Source: Brachypterus glaber | Lineage: Eukaryota > Arthropoda > Insecta > Coleoptera > Kateretidae | NCBI GenBank assembly: GCA_958510825.1 | Contig: OY294048.1 | Location: forward strand, 35,305,026-35,369,025 | Direction: 5' to 3' | DNA: 64,000 nucleotides | Shown: positions 44,786 to 56,882 of the stretch, piece by piece | Position numbering within the stretch: position 1 is the stretch's first letter | Layout: each line of letters starts with the position of its first letter | Notes under the pieces: generated by a model | The model's database searches: none | The model's input: only the letters and a program-made list of their open reading frames with translations | What the model was told of the DNA's origin: nothing | Position numbers and translations under genes: made by a program

Positions 44786-45103
44786 CCAGGGTATTAGAAT
44801 AAAGTTGATTTCATTTGATAAAGTTAAAGGAAATTGAATCTTTTTTTAAATATTTATTATGAAAACCGATTATCTGCATAATTACTAGAACATTAATGTA
44901 TGCATTTTTTAAAAACAACTTTAGTATTTTTTATTTCTTAGTTTTAATTAATGTTCAATATAAAAGTTGTTTAATAATGTTTATGGTATATTAATTTTTA
45001 AATTTTTTATAATTTTATATCTTACACAAATTTTGCAATTTTGCTTTCTATGAAGGTATTAGGAAAAATCATATGTATTTTTTCATTATGCATTCGCTGC
45101 CCT

Positions 45104-45480
45104 CTAGTCCCATCGTGCCGATGCGTGCTTTTACCCTGGGTGAATGTCACCCCTTCTCGGGGGTGAAACTATTATACAGGAATCGATAGTGGAATGAAAT
45201 CCAAGCAAAAAGTTTCCTATAAAATTATATCGATAAGTCAATACTTTTTGAGTTATACGTGATTGAAAATGTTCGGTTTTCATCGAAAAAATGCATGTTT
45301 TTGAACGATTTTTCACGAATAACTCAAAAACTAGTGACTTATCGATACAACTTCATAGGAAACTTTTTGATTGGAATCCATTCCTCTATCGATTCCTGTG
45401 GTTGTTTTAAGTATAATAATTTCCACCTCCGAGAAAGGGTGACATTCAACCCCAGGGTAAAAGCACACATCGACACTAGG
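45104..45480. mobile_element. fold-back element with CTAGT--CATCG-TG ends
   Basis: Left arm blocks (GCGTGCTTTTACCCTGGGTGA, AATCGATAG, GTTTCCTAT, ATCGATAAGTCA) are mirrored at the right (TGACTTATCGAT, ATAGGAAACTTTT, CTATCGATTCCTG, CCCAGGGTAAAAGCAC). The arms are about 165-180 bp with a short loop. A looser outer match, GGGTGGAAAGTG (44188) / CACTTTCCACCC (45619), suggests a larger structure around it. Confidence 0.75.
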
Positions 45481-45699
45481 TCACTTTTGTTCCTTGGGCC
45501 ATCCTCTAAGTACTGTTCAAATTTCACATTAATCGGTCTTATCCGAAAGAATTCGGAGCATAAAACCATCATTCACTGGACAACTCGGGCAGCAAATTTG
45601 CATACGGAAGGAAAAGTGTCACTTTCCACCCTGGTAATAAGAGCTACTTTACATAACATTTTAGAATATTGTTTATAAGTTTAAAAATAATTTTGGAGA

Positions 45700-47400
45700 G
45701 AAAAATAACCAATGAATAATTTAACACAAAATATTCATTTTTATTAATTACAAGAGCCGTTTAAATATTATTTCTTATAAAAAATGTACATTCCTTAATT
45801 TTAGATATCGTAATTGACACAAAAATTCAGTTTAACCAAATACAAAAGTATTTGAGAAAAAATTAAAGATAAATGAGTATTATATGTGAAATTAATACTA
45901 TTCTTGGAGACATTTCGTTTTTTTTTTTTAATTTTAGATTTTCATTTATATTGGTCCCAAATCTAAATAACTATAACTGTGTGTATACAGGAACTATATA
46001 TTGAGTATTATAAATATACGAATAGAAGTATCAACTGCGATATCTTTAATAACACAATAAACAAAAAAATTAGTTAAACTAAATATTGCACGTCTCATGA
46101 TTACTTAGCACCTTCCCTAAATTATCACATACTTTTAGTTGCACACCCATTTTTTTTTCAAAACTTTTTCTTTTTAATGCCAATAATATGAAGTGAGCTT
46201 CATATATAATGCTTGACATTTTTAATCGTATTTTTAAAGTCTATTAGTGAATAAAGAAAAAAATGTCGAAAATACAAAATTAATACATAAATAAATATTA
46301 ATAATATTAAATATGTAAAACATCGTACTCATTTAAAAAACGCGTAAAATACTTCCATTTAGTAACTTGTTTATAGATATTATTCTTTTATTATTGGCAG
46401 TGGTAATAATACAATATTCACGTCGCGTAACAGCTGAACAGGTATCTTAGTAGGCTAGAAAGCATTTTTTTCTCGACTAATGGTACGATTAAAAAAGTCT
46501 GCAAAATTTGAACAATCCTCATATAAATATAATTAGAAATCTTTAGTATAGATAGTATATTATTATAAAAACTAACAACAAATGTATAATTTTTAAAGAT
46601 AAAAACGTATCAAAGTTAATGCACTAGAATTAATAATTAATTATTATATAATTAAAAATTTGATAATATATTATATGAAGCAAAAAATCTTCTTAAAACG
46701 AAAAAAAAAAACCCTTTTTATAAAACCACACACCTTTAACACCAAATTTGTTTTATAACCAACTTAGTTATGTACAATATAAGGTACTGTTATTACATTA
46801 ATATTAATAAAAAACATATCACGCAGTATAATATGATTTACATTAAGCTTATTCTTATTTGACCGATCATAAATTGTTCGTTGTACATTTTGTATGAAGC
46901 AGGAATATAAATAAAAAAATGATTATTAATAATTATTATAATAAAAATATATATAGCTATATATATAATTGTGTGTATTTTTTTTTAATAATAATTTGCT
47001 ACGCTTTAACCCAGCCAGTCCATAACTTTAAGTTATAGCGAGGTACCTAGGCATACTTATTTCTTTTGTCATTAACTTTAAATCGGCCAAAATAAGAAAC
47101 GCTAATAAATAAATTAAGATTAAAGTGAATTAAATTCACGTTTTTTGTTCTTGGAACATAAATTATCAAAAAACATTAAGCACTAAACAAATAATTTTAA
47201 ATATAAAAAAAACATTAAATAAACTCTTAACTATATTTTTATACATGCATTGTTAAATTTAATGAGACACTTTCAAAAATATATCAGAAATTTAAAAAAC
47301 GTTAAAATACTAGAAATTAAAATAATAAATACTACCTCGATTACCTACAAATCAACCATAAATAGTTTCTGCAGAATAAGGTATGTAATATTCACGTCTA
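45700..47400. other. long gene-less AT-rich stretch
   Basis: Almost pure AT-rich sequence with frequent stop codons in every frame and short T or A runs. I see no exon, ordered repeat or hairpin of note. Confidence 0.5.
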
Positions 47401-47430
47401 AATCCCATTTAAACCTACTTAGGGTGAATA

Positions 47431-48580
47431 TACAGAGCGGTCCAAAAGTCACCCCCCCCCCCCCCTCTTTACTTTTGAACGAGTTTAGATATCGACTTCA
47501 AATTTAGAACTCTTAAATAAGACAACTTAAACTATCTTTAAGCATATATTTGATACTTTTAGCTCTTAAAATGTGGGCAGGGGGGCATGGGCCGACATTT
47601 TTTTAAATGGAAAGGTGGGTCGTGTGATACATCATTTTGAAGCTTATAAAATTCTCCATTTAACTGTATATTTTTAATTTTTAAAATAGGGTTGAAAATG
47701 GGTATTTTTGTCAAAATTTCTCTAAAAAATCCAAACAATTTTTTAAAAATGCCTAATTTCATAATGAAAAAAAGTAAATTATACTTTTCAACTAATTTTA
47801 GTTGACATAAATAAAAATTAACAAAAAAAACTTAAAAATTTAATTTTTTAGCACAAAAAACTGAAAAATCAAAACCTTAAAAAACATGTTTAAAAAATTT
47901 AAAAATGTATGTTTATATAGAGAATTTTAAAGGCTTAAAAATGATGTATCACACGACCCCCCTTTCCATTTAAAAAAAATTCCCCCCATGCCCCCCTGTC
48001 CACATTTTAAGAGTGGGCAGGGGGGCATGGGCCGAAATTTTTTTAAATGGAAAGGTGGGTCGTGTGATACATCATTTTGAAGCTTATAAAATTCTCCATT
48101 TAACTGTATATTTTTAATTTTTAAAATAGGGTTGAAAATGGGTATTTTTGTCAAAATTTCTCTAAAAAATCCAAACAATTTTTTAAAAATGCCTAATTTC
48201 ATAATGAAAAAAAGTAAATTATACTTTTCAACTAATTTTAGTTGACATAAATAAAAATTAACAAAAAAAACTTAAAAATTTAATTTTTTAGCACAAAAAA
48301 CTGAAAAATCAAAACCTTAAAAAACATGTTTAAAAAATTTAAAAATGTATGTTTATATAGAGAATTTTAAAGGCTTAAAAATGATGTATCACACGACCCC
48401 CCTTTCCATTTAAAAAAAAATTCCCCCATGCCCCCCTGTCCACATTTTAAGAGATAAAAGTATCAAATATATGCTTAAAGATAGTTTAAGTTGTCTTATT
48501 TAAGAGTTCTAAATTTGACATCGATATCTCAACTCGTTCAAAAGTTAAGAGGGGGGGGGTGACTGTTGGACCGCACTGTA
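47431..48580. mobile_element. TIR element whose palindromic core is duplicated in tandem
   Basis: The outer arms (47431-47572 and about 48453-48580) are inverted copies starting TACAG-GCGGTCCAAAAGTCA with C or G runs. Between them are two direct copies (47573-48012 and 48013-48452; period 440) that look nearly identical. Each copy is itself a fold-back unit, from GTGGGCAGGGGGGCATG to CATGCCCCCCTGTCCAC. Open frames on the - strand are repeated in both copies and have no protein family. The 13445-14060 element is a single-core relative. Confidence 0.8.
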
Positions 48581-48589
48581 GATAAATGC

Positions 48590-49380
48590 ACTAAAGGAGA
48601 AATTCAATTTTGCATTGGCTCGTAAATGTTTATATTATAATAAAAAGTGTTCACATCCGGTTAATGTTTTATTTACAACTTAATCTTGTAACTTTGGAGA
48701 TTCTAAATTGATGTATTCAAAAATTATTTTACATTTTTAAAGGTTTTAAATGTGAATGTAACGATATTCTGCAAAACCTATGTCAGATTGGATCATTTCA
48801 TCTGGGCTTTGTTCTTTGCATCTTGGTCGTTTGTTTTTACTTTTTTCCAAAACGCGAAATAAACCAAACCAGGGTAAAAAAAAAACAGGGACCAAAGGAC
48901 AAAGAAAGCCAGAGAGAAGTTATGTCATTACTTATTTTTTTTTTAAGTATCTCATGAAATACAATAAAAACTATTTATTAAAAAGGCCGCGCAGTACCTT
49001 AATAAAGGTACAAGAATTCGAAGAGATTTTTACAATATTTTCATTTTATAAATCCTAGTATATATTATATATAAATGAGATGAGAATATGAGGTAATATA
49101 AAGTATATATTATATATTATAAATTGCACTTAATAAGTATAACTAGTTAGTTTGGCAATATTTGTTTAAAATAAGATAAATAAAGATAAAAATATAAAAA
49201 AAGAATGACTATCGTCGTTTATTTGAGAAATAACGTGTTTCAAAATTATTTACTTTAATTATGAGAACTTTTTGGTTTTGCTTTTCCACATACACAAGGA
49301 GCATTTCGAATTTTATCTGCGACCATACACTGTAAAAACTCATGTAAAATTACATGTAGTTAAACTGAATGTACGATAAA
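48590..49380. other. gene-less stretch
   Basis: AT-rich. A + strand open frame at 48780-49058 has no family signature and simple composition, so I do not call it a gene. Confidence 0.4.
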
Positions 49381-49381
49381 A

Positions 49382-49618
49382 TATACTCGTGACAATCTGA
49401 GAATGCGACTCTGATGTCACAGCGTGTAAATTAAAAAGCACTCTGTAGTGTAACTGAAACTTATTTATTAAGACTTAATACATAATTATTATATAGAAAA
49501 TGTATATAAACAAAAATCATTCATTAAATCTTAAGAAATAAGTTTCAATTACCCTACAGTGGCATTTAGTTTACGCGCTGTGACGTCAGAGTCGCATTCT
49601 CAGATGGACACTAGTATA
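49382..49618. mobile_element. 237-bp MITE, copy 1 (TATACTCGTG ends)
   Basis: Ends are TATACTCGTGACAATCTGAG and a right end finishing CACTAGTATA. The subterminal blocks GAATGCGACTCTGA-GTCACAG and CTGTGACGTCAGAGTCGCATT are inverted. Copy 2 at 59271-59509 is almost the same sequence, so the two share a recent ancestor. Confidence 0.85.
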
Positions 49619-49657
49619 ACTTGCTTTGAATTTTTATATTACATTACTAGTATTACT

Positions 49658-49829
49658 AATACTGTCCGACCACATAACCTTGGCCAGTTTAAGGAATTTT
49701 TATATCGGCAACGTCGCGCTATGTCGCCTATTGGGTTCGTGGTATGCTAGGAGCCACAGAACACCAATGACAGCCGAATCGTTTCTTTCCGCTCCTGAAG
49801 AACCCAAGGTTACGTGACCGGACAGTATT
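49658..49829 (+). mobile_element. 172-bp MITE, copy 1 (ACTGTCCGACCACATAACC ends)
   Basis: The ends AATACTGTCCGACCACATAAC and a right end finishing GTGACCGGACAGTATT are inverted; CAACGTCGCGCTATGTCGCC lies inside. A second copy in the other orientation is at 62001-62176. Confidence 0.8.
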
Positions 49830-49864
49830 AATTTTGTGGTATTTAAGTATGTATATATTTAAAA

Positions 49865-50528
49865 TATACACGGTTATTCAGAAATAAGTTCGAGAAAATT
49901 CCTATAAAGGTTGGTCCGTAAATGAGCCCTAAGGGAGCTGCGGTCCTTCGAAGATGGACATATTGAATGGGGAACAAAAAAAGTACCAATAAAATTGTAA
50001 TGCTGCATGGCGATTCTTCACTTAAAACTAAGCAAAAAAGTATTCTTCACCAAAACACCTATATTTAATATTAAAGGAGTTATAGCCTTTTAAAAGGTAA
50101 GATTTTTAGTGGCACAAATTGTTACTTCCTCTTAATTGCATTTTTTTGAAAACGGTTGCTCATATATTATAAGACATTTTTTATGCATTTTTACTGAAGG
50201 AATCTATATTACAAAAAATACACATACAAAAGTTTGGGGCAAAAATGTGTTAAGCCTCACATATTTTGTCCGTCTAGGCAAGCCTCTGGATAAATTCAAA
50301 AAAATAAATTAACATAAACTTATTGCCCTTATTCATACTAGTATACATGCAAAAGCTCGTCGCTCTAGCTTAAAGGGTACAAGACCTTATTTTTATTACA
50401 ATTTTAAAGAGCCGTAGCTCCCTTAGGATTCATTTCTGGACCAACCTTTATAGGAACTTTTTTTCATATTTTTTAACGTAGAATCACCTCTTAAATTTCT
50501 CGAACTTATTTCTCAACAACCCTGTATA
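49865..50528. mobile_element. fold-back element, relative of 27529-28258
   Basis: The interior matches the 27.5 kb element closely (GAGCCCTAAGGGAGCT, GTATTCTTCACCAAAACACCTA, TAGGCAAGCCTCTGGATAAATT region). The outer ends differ: TTCAGAAATAAGTTCGAG and CTCGAACTTATTTCTCAAC. A common core therefore sits within different outer arms. Confidence 0.8.
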
Positions 50529-51059
50529 TGTATGTATGTACAATTTTAATTGGTATTTACATACCAATTAAAGTAAGGCTTGCTTGTCTGAAAATAATAA
50601 CTTTATTAAACATACTAATGTATTTTTACACTATTGGTGTATATTCACAGCGTATTTTAACACTGATATACAAGTATTGTTTACCATATTAATGAAGGAA
50701 TGGTAATTTTACACGATTATTACAGTGTGCAGCATAAAACTAAAAAACAATCTTTTAAATCAAAGTTTTCGATTTCATTTATTTAGCTTTACCAAATAAA
50801 ATTATTATAAAATAATTTAAATGCGCATTTTTGAGCCCTACGTATTTTTGACTCTTACATAATTTCACCGTAGGCAGTTTACACCCATTCTCCTGCAGGT
50901 CTACTATCCTGCGGGTGAAGGAATTTCGGAATAGAGATGTCGAACAAGGTGGCACCATCTAGCGCTACAGCGGTTAATAAAATCAGCTGTCAGGCCTACC
51001 ACTAGAGAGCGAGTATAGTATACAATTACTTCGGCCCCGAAAAAAGAATAAAAAATTGT

Positions 51060-51690
51060 TCAAAATTTTGTACCAAAGTGCGTTATATGCAATTATAAAC
51101 CTTTTAAAAATGTCCGTCCGTCTATATGTCAAGTTTTCTTGTCTTGTCCGCACGTTAAAACAAAACAATCCGATCGACTTTAAATTTTTATAAAAAAAAA
51201 ACAATCTCTGTGAGGGCACGAAGCCTTTGGACATTGAAAAAAATCCCCCAAAACTAAGAAAATTATGACGGGCTAAATATTTTCCAAAAATCGAAAATAG
51301 TGGAGGAAAATCTTCGATCAACTTAATTTTTTCAAGAAGAATTAATTTTGTTAGAAAGATCAATCGTAGCAAATTTGAAAAAAAAAATCCCCCCAAAACA
51401 AAAAAGTTATAGGAGGCCAAAATCGAGAAAAAAATGAAAGGAAAACGTAATTTTTTCAGGAAAATCCGCTTTTATTTAAAGAATTACTCGTATCAAATTT
51501 GAAAAAAATACCCCCAAAAACAGAAAAAGTTCTAGGGGGCAAAACTTTTAAAAAATCGAAAACAGAAGGAAACGTGCTATCAACGTAATGTTTCAGGAAA
51601 AATTACCTTCATTAAGATAGTCAATCATAACAAAAAAAAAAATTTCAAAACAAAAAAGTTATAGGAGGCGACCAAATATCCCAACACACT
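51060..51690 (+). repeat. tandem repeat of about 125-bp units
   Basis: Four units share CAAATTTGAAAAAAA-TCCCC, CAAAACAAAAAAGTTATAGGAG and AAAATCGA-AA, at about 51232, 51370, 51498 and 51630. Related reversed units are at 10140-10345. A - strand open frame across it (rich in F and L) is a by-product of the repeat. Confidence 0.65.
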
Positions 51691-51904
51691 TTAATCAAGT
51701 TTAACTTAGAACATTACCAGGAAGAAGTTACCTACTTGCAAGTAAACTATTAAATGCGAAGAATTATACCTTATATCTATATCTTCAGAGCTTTTTTTGC
51801 TTCCAAATAAAACTTTTAGGCCCGGTTTTCACTAAATTAAGTGTAATTTTAATTTTTTATTGATAAAACTGACAGCTGATTTTAGTGACAGTGCTAGAGC
51901 CAAA

Positions 51905-52030
51905 ATGGATTGTTTACATACACGCCCCTTAGCAACAGCGCGTTTTCCTTAGCAACAGTCGCTTGTTGGAATAAAGCCGTCACTCCGCCTAAAATGTTGC
52001 GCGCAGTGTCGTCATTAATGTTTTCTATTT
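51905..52030. repeat. interspersed repeat, copy 2 (first copy 38960-39085)
   Basis: Same order and orientation of shared blocks as copy 1, with a few substitutions (for example CCCCTTAGCAACAGCGCG). Confidence 0.6.
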
Positions 52031-52960
52031 TGTGACTATTTTTAAGTAAACTTTTGCGTGTTGAAATCATGCCTTGGTTACTTGCAGTGAGAAGAGCTGA
52101 CTATAAAATATATCAAAATAACGTTTGTTTTAGCGAAAATTGTAATGTCAACCCAAAACAAAAAACCCTAAATCGGTCATCAATTTAAATGTAAGTTTTT
52201 TAAAATTTAAAACAAAATAGAAAAAATTGTGTAAAGCACTCGTTTCATAACACGTTTTCAGCGCACTAGTACTTTAGAAAACTCGTGTTCTAAACTTCTA
52301 CTCGTGCGCTAAAAAATGGTGTTATGAAACTAGTATTTTAATATACTATTATGACATCACCGTACCATTCTTATCGCGCGCGGACTTTAGATGCTGCCAC
52401 AGGGTTGGACAAACTTTTTCTCTCATTCTCGAGTCCTATCAAACATTGTAAAGTTGTCTGGGCTTGTCTCAGCGTTCGGTAACGTAGGGCTTAAGATAAA
52501 ATTCAACTAACGTGTATAAGCACATTATAAAATAAATAATTTTAAAACAATTTTTAATTTAAATAGCCCTTTTTAACTTTTTCATTTTAACGAAAAAGAC
52601 CTTTATCGGACGGGATAACCTATAGGTATAATTTTTTAAATTAATCTATCATGATGATTTTTATTCTTCTAACAAACAGAAGATACAATGAGTCATACTC
52701 CAAATAACATCACAGATATTATTACACTCTTAGGTCGCAGAAATTGATTATTGAATGCAAATATATGTTAAAAAAAAAAGAAATATTGAAAATCCCAAAA
52801 CATATGAACCGTTTTGCAGCATACTTTATATAGATTTAGTTTACACTTAAAAGTGGAATTCGTATCCATTGCACGGTATCCGGTCTTTAATTCGAAAAAA
52901 AAGTTCGCAAAATATTTGTTCCAGCAAAACAAAAAAGTTTGCAAAAATAAAAGTCGAATT

Positions 52961-53849
52961 AATAGTAATTATATACCAAGGTAGAGAAGACATTTATTAT
53001 AGCCGAGCGTATTAAATCCCGAGCTGCGTAGCAGCGAGGGATTTAAGAGTGCGAGGCTATAATAGTCTTCTCTACCGTAATTTATATATTAGTTTTTTCA
53101 CTACTAGCACTATTTAACTATTTTTATTCAAATAATAAAATAAATTATTAACAGAAATTATATTTCTTGAAATATTTATAAAAATCAAGTAGCCTTGATC
53201 AATGACATTTGCTCAAACAAATACATTGAACTGAAGTTTAAAGATTTAGTTTTTTTTTTAATTTTTCATAATATTTAGCTAATTATTGATTTATTAATTG
53301 GTAATAATTATAATTAATTATATTTAATAAATAAAAAGTTATTTAAAGCTATTTCCTTGGGTTTAATTAGTAAAAATTGCACAAAGAACTACTGAAACAT
53401 CTAAAGTGACAGAAATCAATTGTTTATAAAATTGACTCCCACTAGGAGAGAAATAGTTATTTATGGTACTAATGGGTAAAGTAAGATATTTCGCATGAGA
53501 AAATTAACCTGCGAGGCGTCAGCCAAGCAGGTTAATTTTCGAGAGGGCAATACCGGTTTACCCATGAGTGCCATACAAGGTTTTATCCAATAAATAGCTT
53601 AGGAATTTATATTTTTATTAAAAATTTTAATGACATTTACAAGAAAATAATTTGACAAGTGACAGTTGAGTAGGTAAAATAAATAATTATCCACTCAATA
53701 AAGTAAAAGCCACGCGGGGGTTATTATTGAGCTTATCTATTTAAAATAAAGCTGGTAATTGTCTTATTATCTGTATGTATTGGATAACAATTATTATTGC
53801 TACAGGTGAAGAAAATTGATTTCACAGTCTGAAAACATGATAAATAATG
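52961..53849 (+). mobile_element. copy 2 of the 12387-12917 repeat, carrying an inserted element
   Basis: It starts ATATACCAAGGTAGAGAAGAC, continues through a stem-loop around GAGCTGCGTAGCAGCGAG and ends GAAAACATGATAAATAA. It is the reverse complement of the 12.4-12.9 kb copy, except that 53465-53788 interrupts it. The uninterrupted copy shows where the insertion took place. Confidence 0.75.
53465..53788 (+). mobile_element. copy 2 of the GAAAATTAACC-hairpin repeat, nested
   Basis: Same order of blocks as 22097-22412: hairpin GAAAATTAACCTGC-loop-GCAGGTTAATTTTC, then TTATCCAATAAATAG, AATTTGACAAGTGACAGTTGAG, TAAAAGCCACGCG and CTGTATGTATTGGATAA. It sits inside the 52961-53849 repeat. Confidence 0.75.
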
Positions 53850-54328
53850 GTATGTTCTAAAGCTAGTAGTGAAGCAATTACTTCGCGGGACATAATATGG
53901 CATAAAATTAACTTCTCAAGATTTTTGTTCGCCATTATTGTTTTAATGAATGTAAATAGATATTTGTTTTTGTGCCTACGTTGTATGTTATTTTTTAATA
54001 AATACCATTTCAGTTAATTTAAAGTACTTATTGATTGGTTTTGGTTTGGGTTGGTTAAACAAACTTGGTTTATGTTTTGTTTTGCGTAAGATGTAAAATG
54101 GTTTGGGTATTGGTTCAATTGTTTTTTGTTATGTTTACGTATAAAATATTATATATTTTTTTCTTATTGTAAATTAATTAAAATATAAATAATAAATGAG
54201 TATAAATGTTTTTCTAAAAATATATATTTTTATTATTTATAATATTTCTTGTTCTTTTTTATATAAAATAATGAAAAAATCTTGCTATTAAGAACACTTT
54301 AATAAATAAAATAAATATATATGAACAG

Positions 54329-54370
54329 TTCCAACGTTTCGAAGGTAATATGTCCCTTCTTCTTCAGGGT
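54329..54370 (-). ncRNA. degraded hammerhead-like motif
   Basis: On the - strand: CTGAAGA (54367-54361), one extra A, helix II GAAGG/CCTTC (54359-54355 with 54345-54341), GAAA (54340-54337) and CGTT. Only two helix I pairs (CC/GG) adjoin the core. It shares the extra base and the GAAACGT end with the motif at 31820-31885. Confidence 0.4.
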
Positions 54371-54734
54371 AAAAATTAAAAATAGAAATAAAAAATTATA
54401 CAAACTTAAAATCTAATTGTCAAAAAACTGATAGATTATTTTTATTTATTTCAAAGAAATTAAAGCAATAATGTCTGCAATTTATAAATGGTCGACTTTT
54501 TAGAAAAAAAAAAACTTTACTAAAATACACTAAAAAAATACATTCGCGAACTTTTGGACTAAGCGAAATAATTTTTTTACGAATAAAGATTATGCGAATT
54601 AAGTTTTTGCGAACTAAAGGTTTGCGAACCAAAATTTTCCGAATTAGTTTTTGCGAATTTTTTGCTGCGAACTTTTTTTTTCGAATTAAAGACCGTGAAC
54701 CCCATTGCACACTACGGTGGAGCGAAAAATATCA

Positions 54735-55120
54735 TATAGCGCTATAGCACTCTGTACCATAAGTTGCCTTTATTATAAAACATAACCAGTAATTTTTTTC
54801 AATTTGGAAGTCGTTTTGATTCCCCACGGGGGCCTTGAAATTAATCACAGTTTGATAAATTTTAAATGTTGTTGAATGAACCAATATTAATCCCAATTTG
54901 AAAATTGCATTATAGAAGTTTTTGAGGTTGCTGAATTCGAATCTGAAAATAACAAAATTCTAACTCCACCCCCGGGGGTGAGGGTGGGGCGATAATTTTG
55001 TTTCCGCCCTGTCATATAGCATGTACCAAAAGTTGACTTTATTATAGAACATAACCAGTAATTTTTTTCAATTCAAAAAAGTCCTTTTGATTCCCCTCAA
55101 AAAAATTGAAAAAAAAATGC
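54735..55120. repeat. tandem duplication, period about 260 bp
   Basis: TCATATAGC--GTACCA-AAGTTG and ACATAACCAGTAATTTTTTTC occur near 54732-54795 and again near 55013-55057, each followed by TTTTGATTCCCC. A C/G-rich CCACCCCCGGGGGTGAGGG palindrome lies between them (about 54965). Confidence 0.6.
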
Positions 55121-55124
55121 TATA

Positions 55125-56040
55125 TAATCATCCACGACATTCAGACGCGTCCGCATGATTTTTTCTGAATGTCGATGATTTTATGCATTATTAATATTAA
55201 ATTACCGTTTATAAGATATTTGCAAAAACGTCTAAAAGTGTACCTAACTTAAAATCAATATTGCGGCGCGAGCACCCCTTTAATTCTTGTGGACTTTTGG
55301 TACCCTCGTCAGGAAGGTTTAAATTACAACCAGTTGGATTTTTTTGACGCAAACGGTTTTTGACTTCGTTGACGGGACTAAAATTACAAGTCGCAACTGG
55401 CACCCTAAACGGATAACAATGGTTTTCCCGAAATCATCCGAGAGTGGGACAGCTCGAAATATTATTATTAAAAGGATGGATGGATAGAACGGATGGATAG
55501 ATGGCTGACATTGTATCTATAACAGATGCAATAACGTTTCCTTAAAACTGTCTTCAGAATTATGTAGATTTTTTAAATGGACTTTTAATAAATAATAAAT
55601 TATTTTGTAATGAGGAATATTCAGGCAGAATGATGGCTTATGTTTAGGGATAAACAATAAAAAGAAAGGTTTATTTTTATAACGTTGTAGCAACGTTCGT
55701 AAAGTAGTTTTACGTAAGACTAGAATAGAAATAAAATAAATCGAAACTTACAATTTCAATTATGCAAATGTTTTCGTGATTCACTTACCAATTTCATATA
55801 AATATTTGCATTCAATACTTTTTTATCATATATTGCAGAATTGGGCAGAGTTTCTTAATTTTAACTATATTTTTACATTTTCTATGTCAGTTTATTTTCT
55901 GTCACTATATTTTTTTAAAGATTTTTATGGTCCAGACATTTTTTTAGTGCAAGCCGAAAGTCTTCTGTTTTAGTACAGTGCGCAGCACACTTTTCAAACT
56001 TGTAGTCCCTAATTGACAATAAAGGTCAATGTTGAATCTA
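55125..56040. other. gene-less stretch
   Basis: No supported exon. A hairpin CGACATTCAGA / TCTGAATGTCG is at about 55134-55176. A further weak CTGAAGA...GAAACGTT arrangement on the - strand (about 55530-55557) lacks a proper helix II. Confidence 0.4.
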
Positions 56041-56041
56041 T

Positions 56042-56205
56042 GCGGAGTCAAATTAGCTATTTGGACTGACCTCGTCACCTAAATACCGTCGCATTTAACA
56101 TTTGCTATTACAGATCATCGATAACAGCAAATTCCAATAATATGCGGTATTTATGTACTATTTTAGAATGACTTTAATTCGAATAGCTGTGAATTTGACT
56201 CTATA
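56042..56205. repeat. inverted-repeat element, family of 16795-17150
   Basis: GGAGTCAAATTAGCTATTTGG-CTGACCTCG is mirrored by TTCGAATAGCTGTGAATTTGACTC. It is shorter than the 16.8 kb copy because the interior differs. Confidence 0.5.
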
Positions 56206-56424
56206 GACATATTTCAAGCTAGTTAATATTAAATTGCCTTATTAGGGACTAAAAACCTAGCAATATTACTCAACATTTTAGTTATTAACACGATCTTGCT
56301 TAAAACTTCCTCGCAATATGAAGATTTTTGAAGTATAATTATAATATTAGACATATAAAAAGTACGTGGCCCTTGATATTATTTGAAATTTCACCTAGAA
56401 CCACAAGTGTCGTCATCACATCTG

Positions 56425-56564
56425 ATGAGGTGAAAACCAAAACGCAGTTTTTGCCTTTGTGGACATAGCAGCTTGTCAATAACTTGACAATCAAATTGTA
56501 TTGTTTACTGACAATCTGCTATGTCACAAGGGTAAAAACTGCGTTTTGATTTTTACCTCCTCAT
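56425..56564. mobile_element. 140-bp MITE with ATGAGG-TGAAAA ends
   Basis: CAAAACGCAGTTTTTGCC and GACATAGCAG at the left are mirrored by CTGCTATGTC and GGTAAAAACTGCGTTTTG at the right; a short inner pair (TTGTCAATAACTTGACAA) forms the loop. Confidence 0.75.
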
Positions 56565-56707
56565 TTGTAACCTAAGAAAATTATTTTAAACAGGATAAGG
56601 TCTAATTTTATAGTTCTCTTTAGGAAAGAAACCATCAAGGTTCCATGGGGAAAGTCCAAACATACAATTGGTGCCAATTCAAAAAATTGAAGTGGTTATC
56701 TATGGAT

Positions 56708-56713
56708 TTTATT
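56708..56713 (-). promoter_or_regulatory. possible poly(A) signal AATAAA for the 57 kb exon
   Basis: AATAAA on the - strand about 170 bases after the stop codon at 56883. Tentative because of the AT-rich background. Confidence 0.3.
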
Positions 56714-56882
56714 TTTTAAATCAGTTAGAACCTAATGGATTTGAGTAACCAACAGGAAATCCGAGGAAAAATCAATTTTTGCAAGGTTTCTTAATTAACA
56801 ATTAGTTCGAGTAATATTGCTGCGAGTGGTGCTAGGGTGTGCTAAACGCCCTGTAGTAAAAGTCGTGGAAGTAAAGCCAAAA

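Noticed and set aside
47559..48202. Two similar - strand open frames as a duplicated gene
   Set aside because: They are copies of the same non-coding fold-back core and have no protein-family signature; the frames fall within inverted-repeat sequence.
48780..49058. 92-codon + strand open frame as a gene
   Set aside because: Simple K/F-rich composition, no splice context and no recognisable domain.
50983..51420. 145-codon - strand open frame as a membrane protein
   Set aside because: The F/L-rich translation comes from T-rich tandem units of the 51.1-51.7 kb repeat.
55530..55560. CTGAAGA...GAAACGTT on the - strand as a hammerhead
   Set aside because: There is no acceptable helix II between the two blocks, and helix I is absent. 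At most it is a very old relic.
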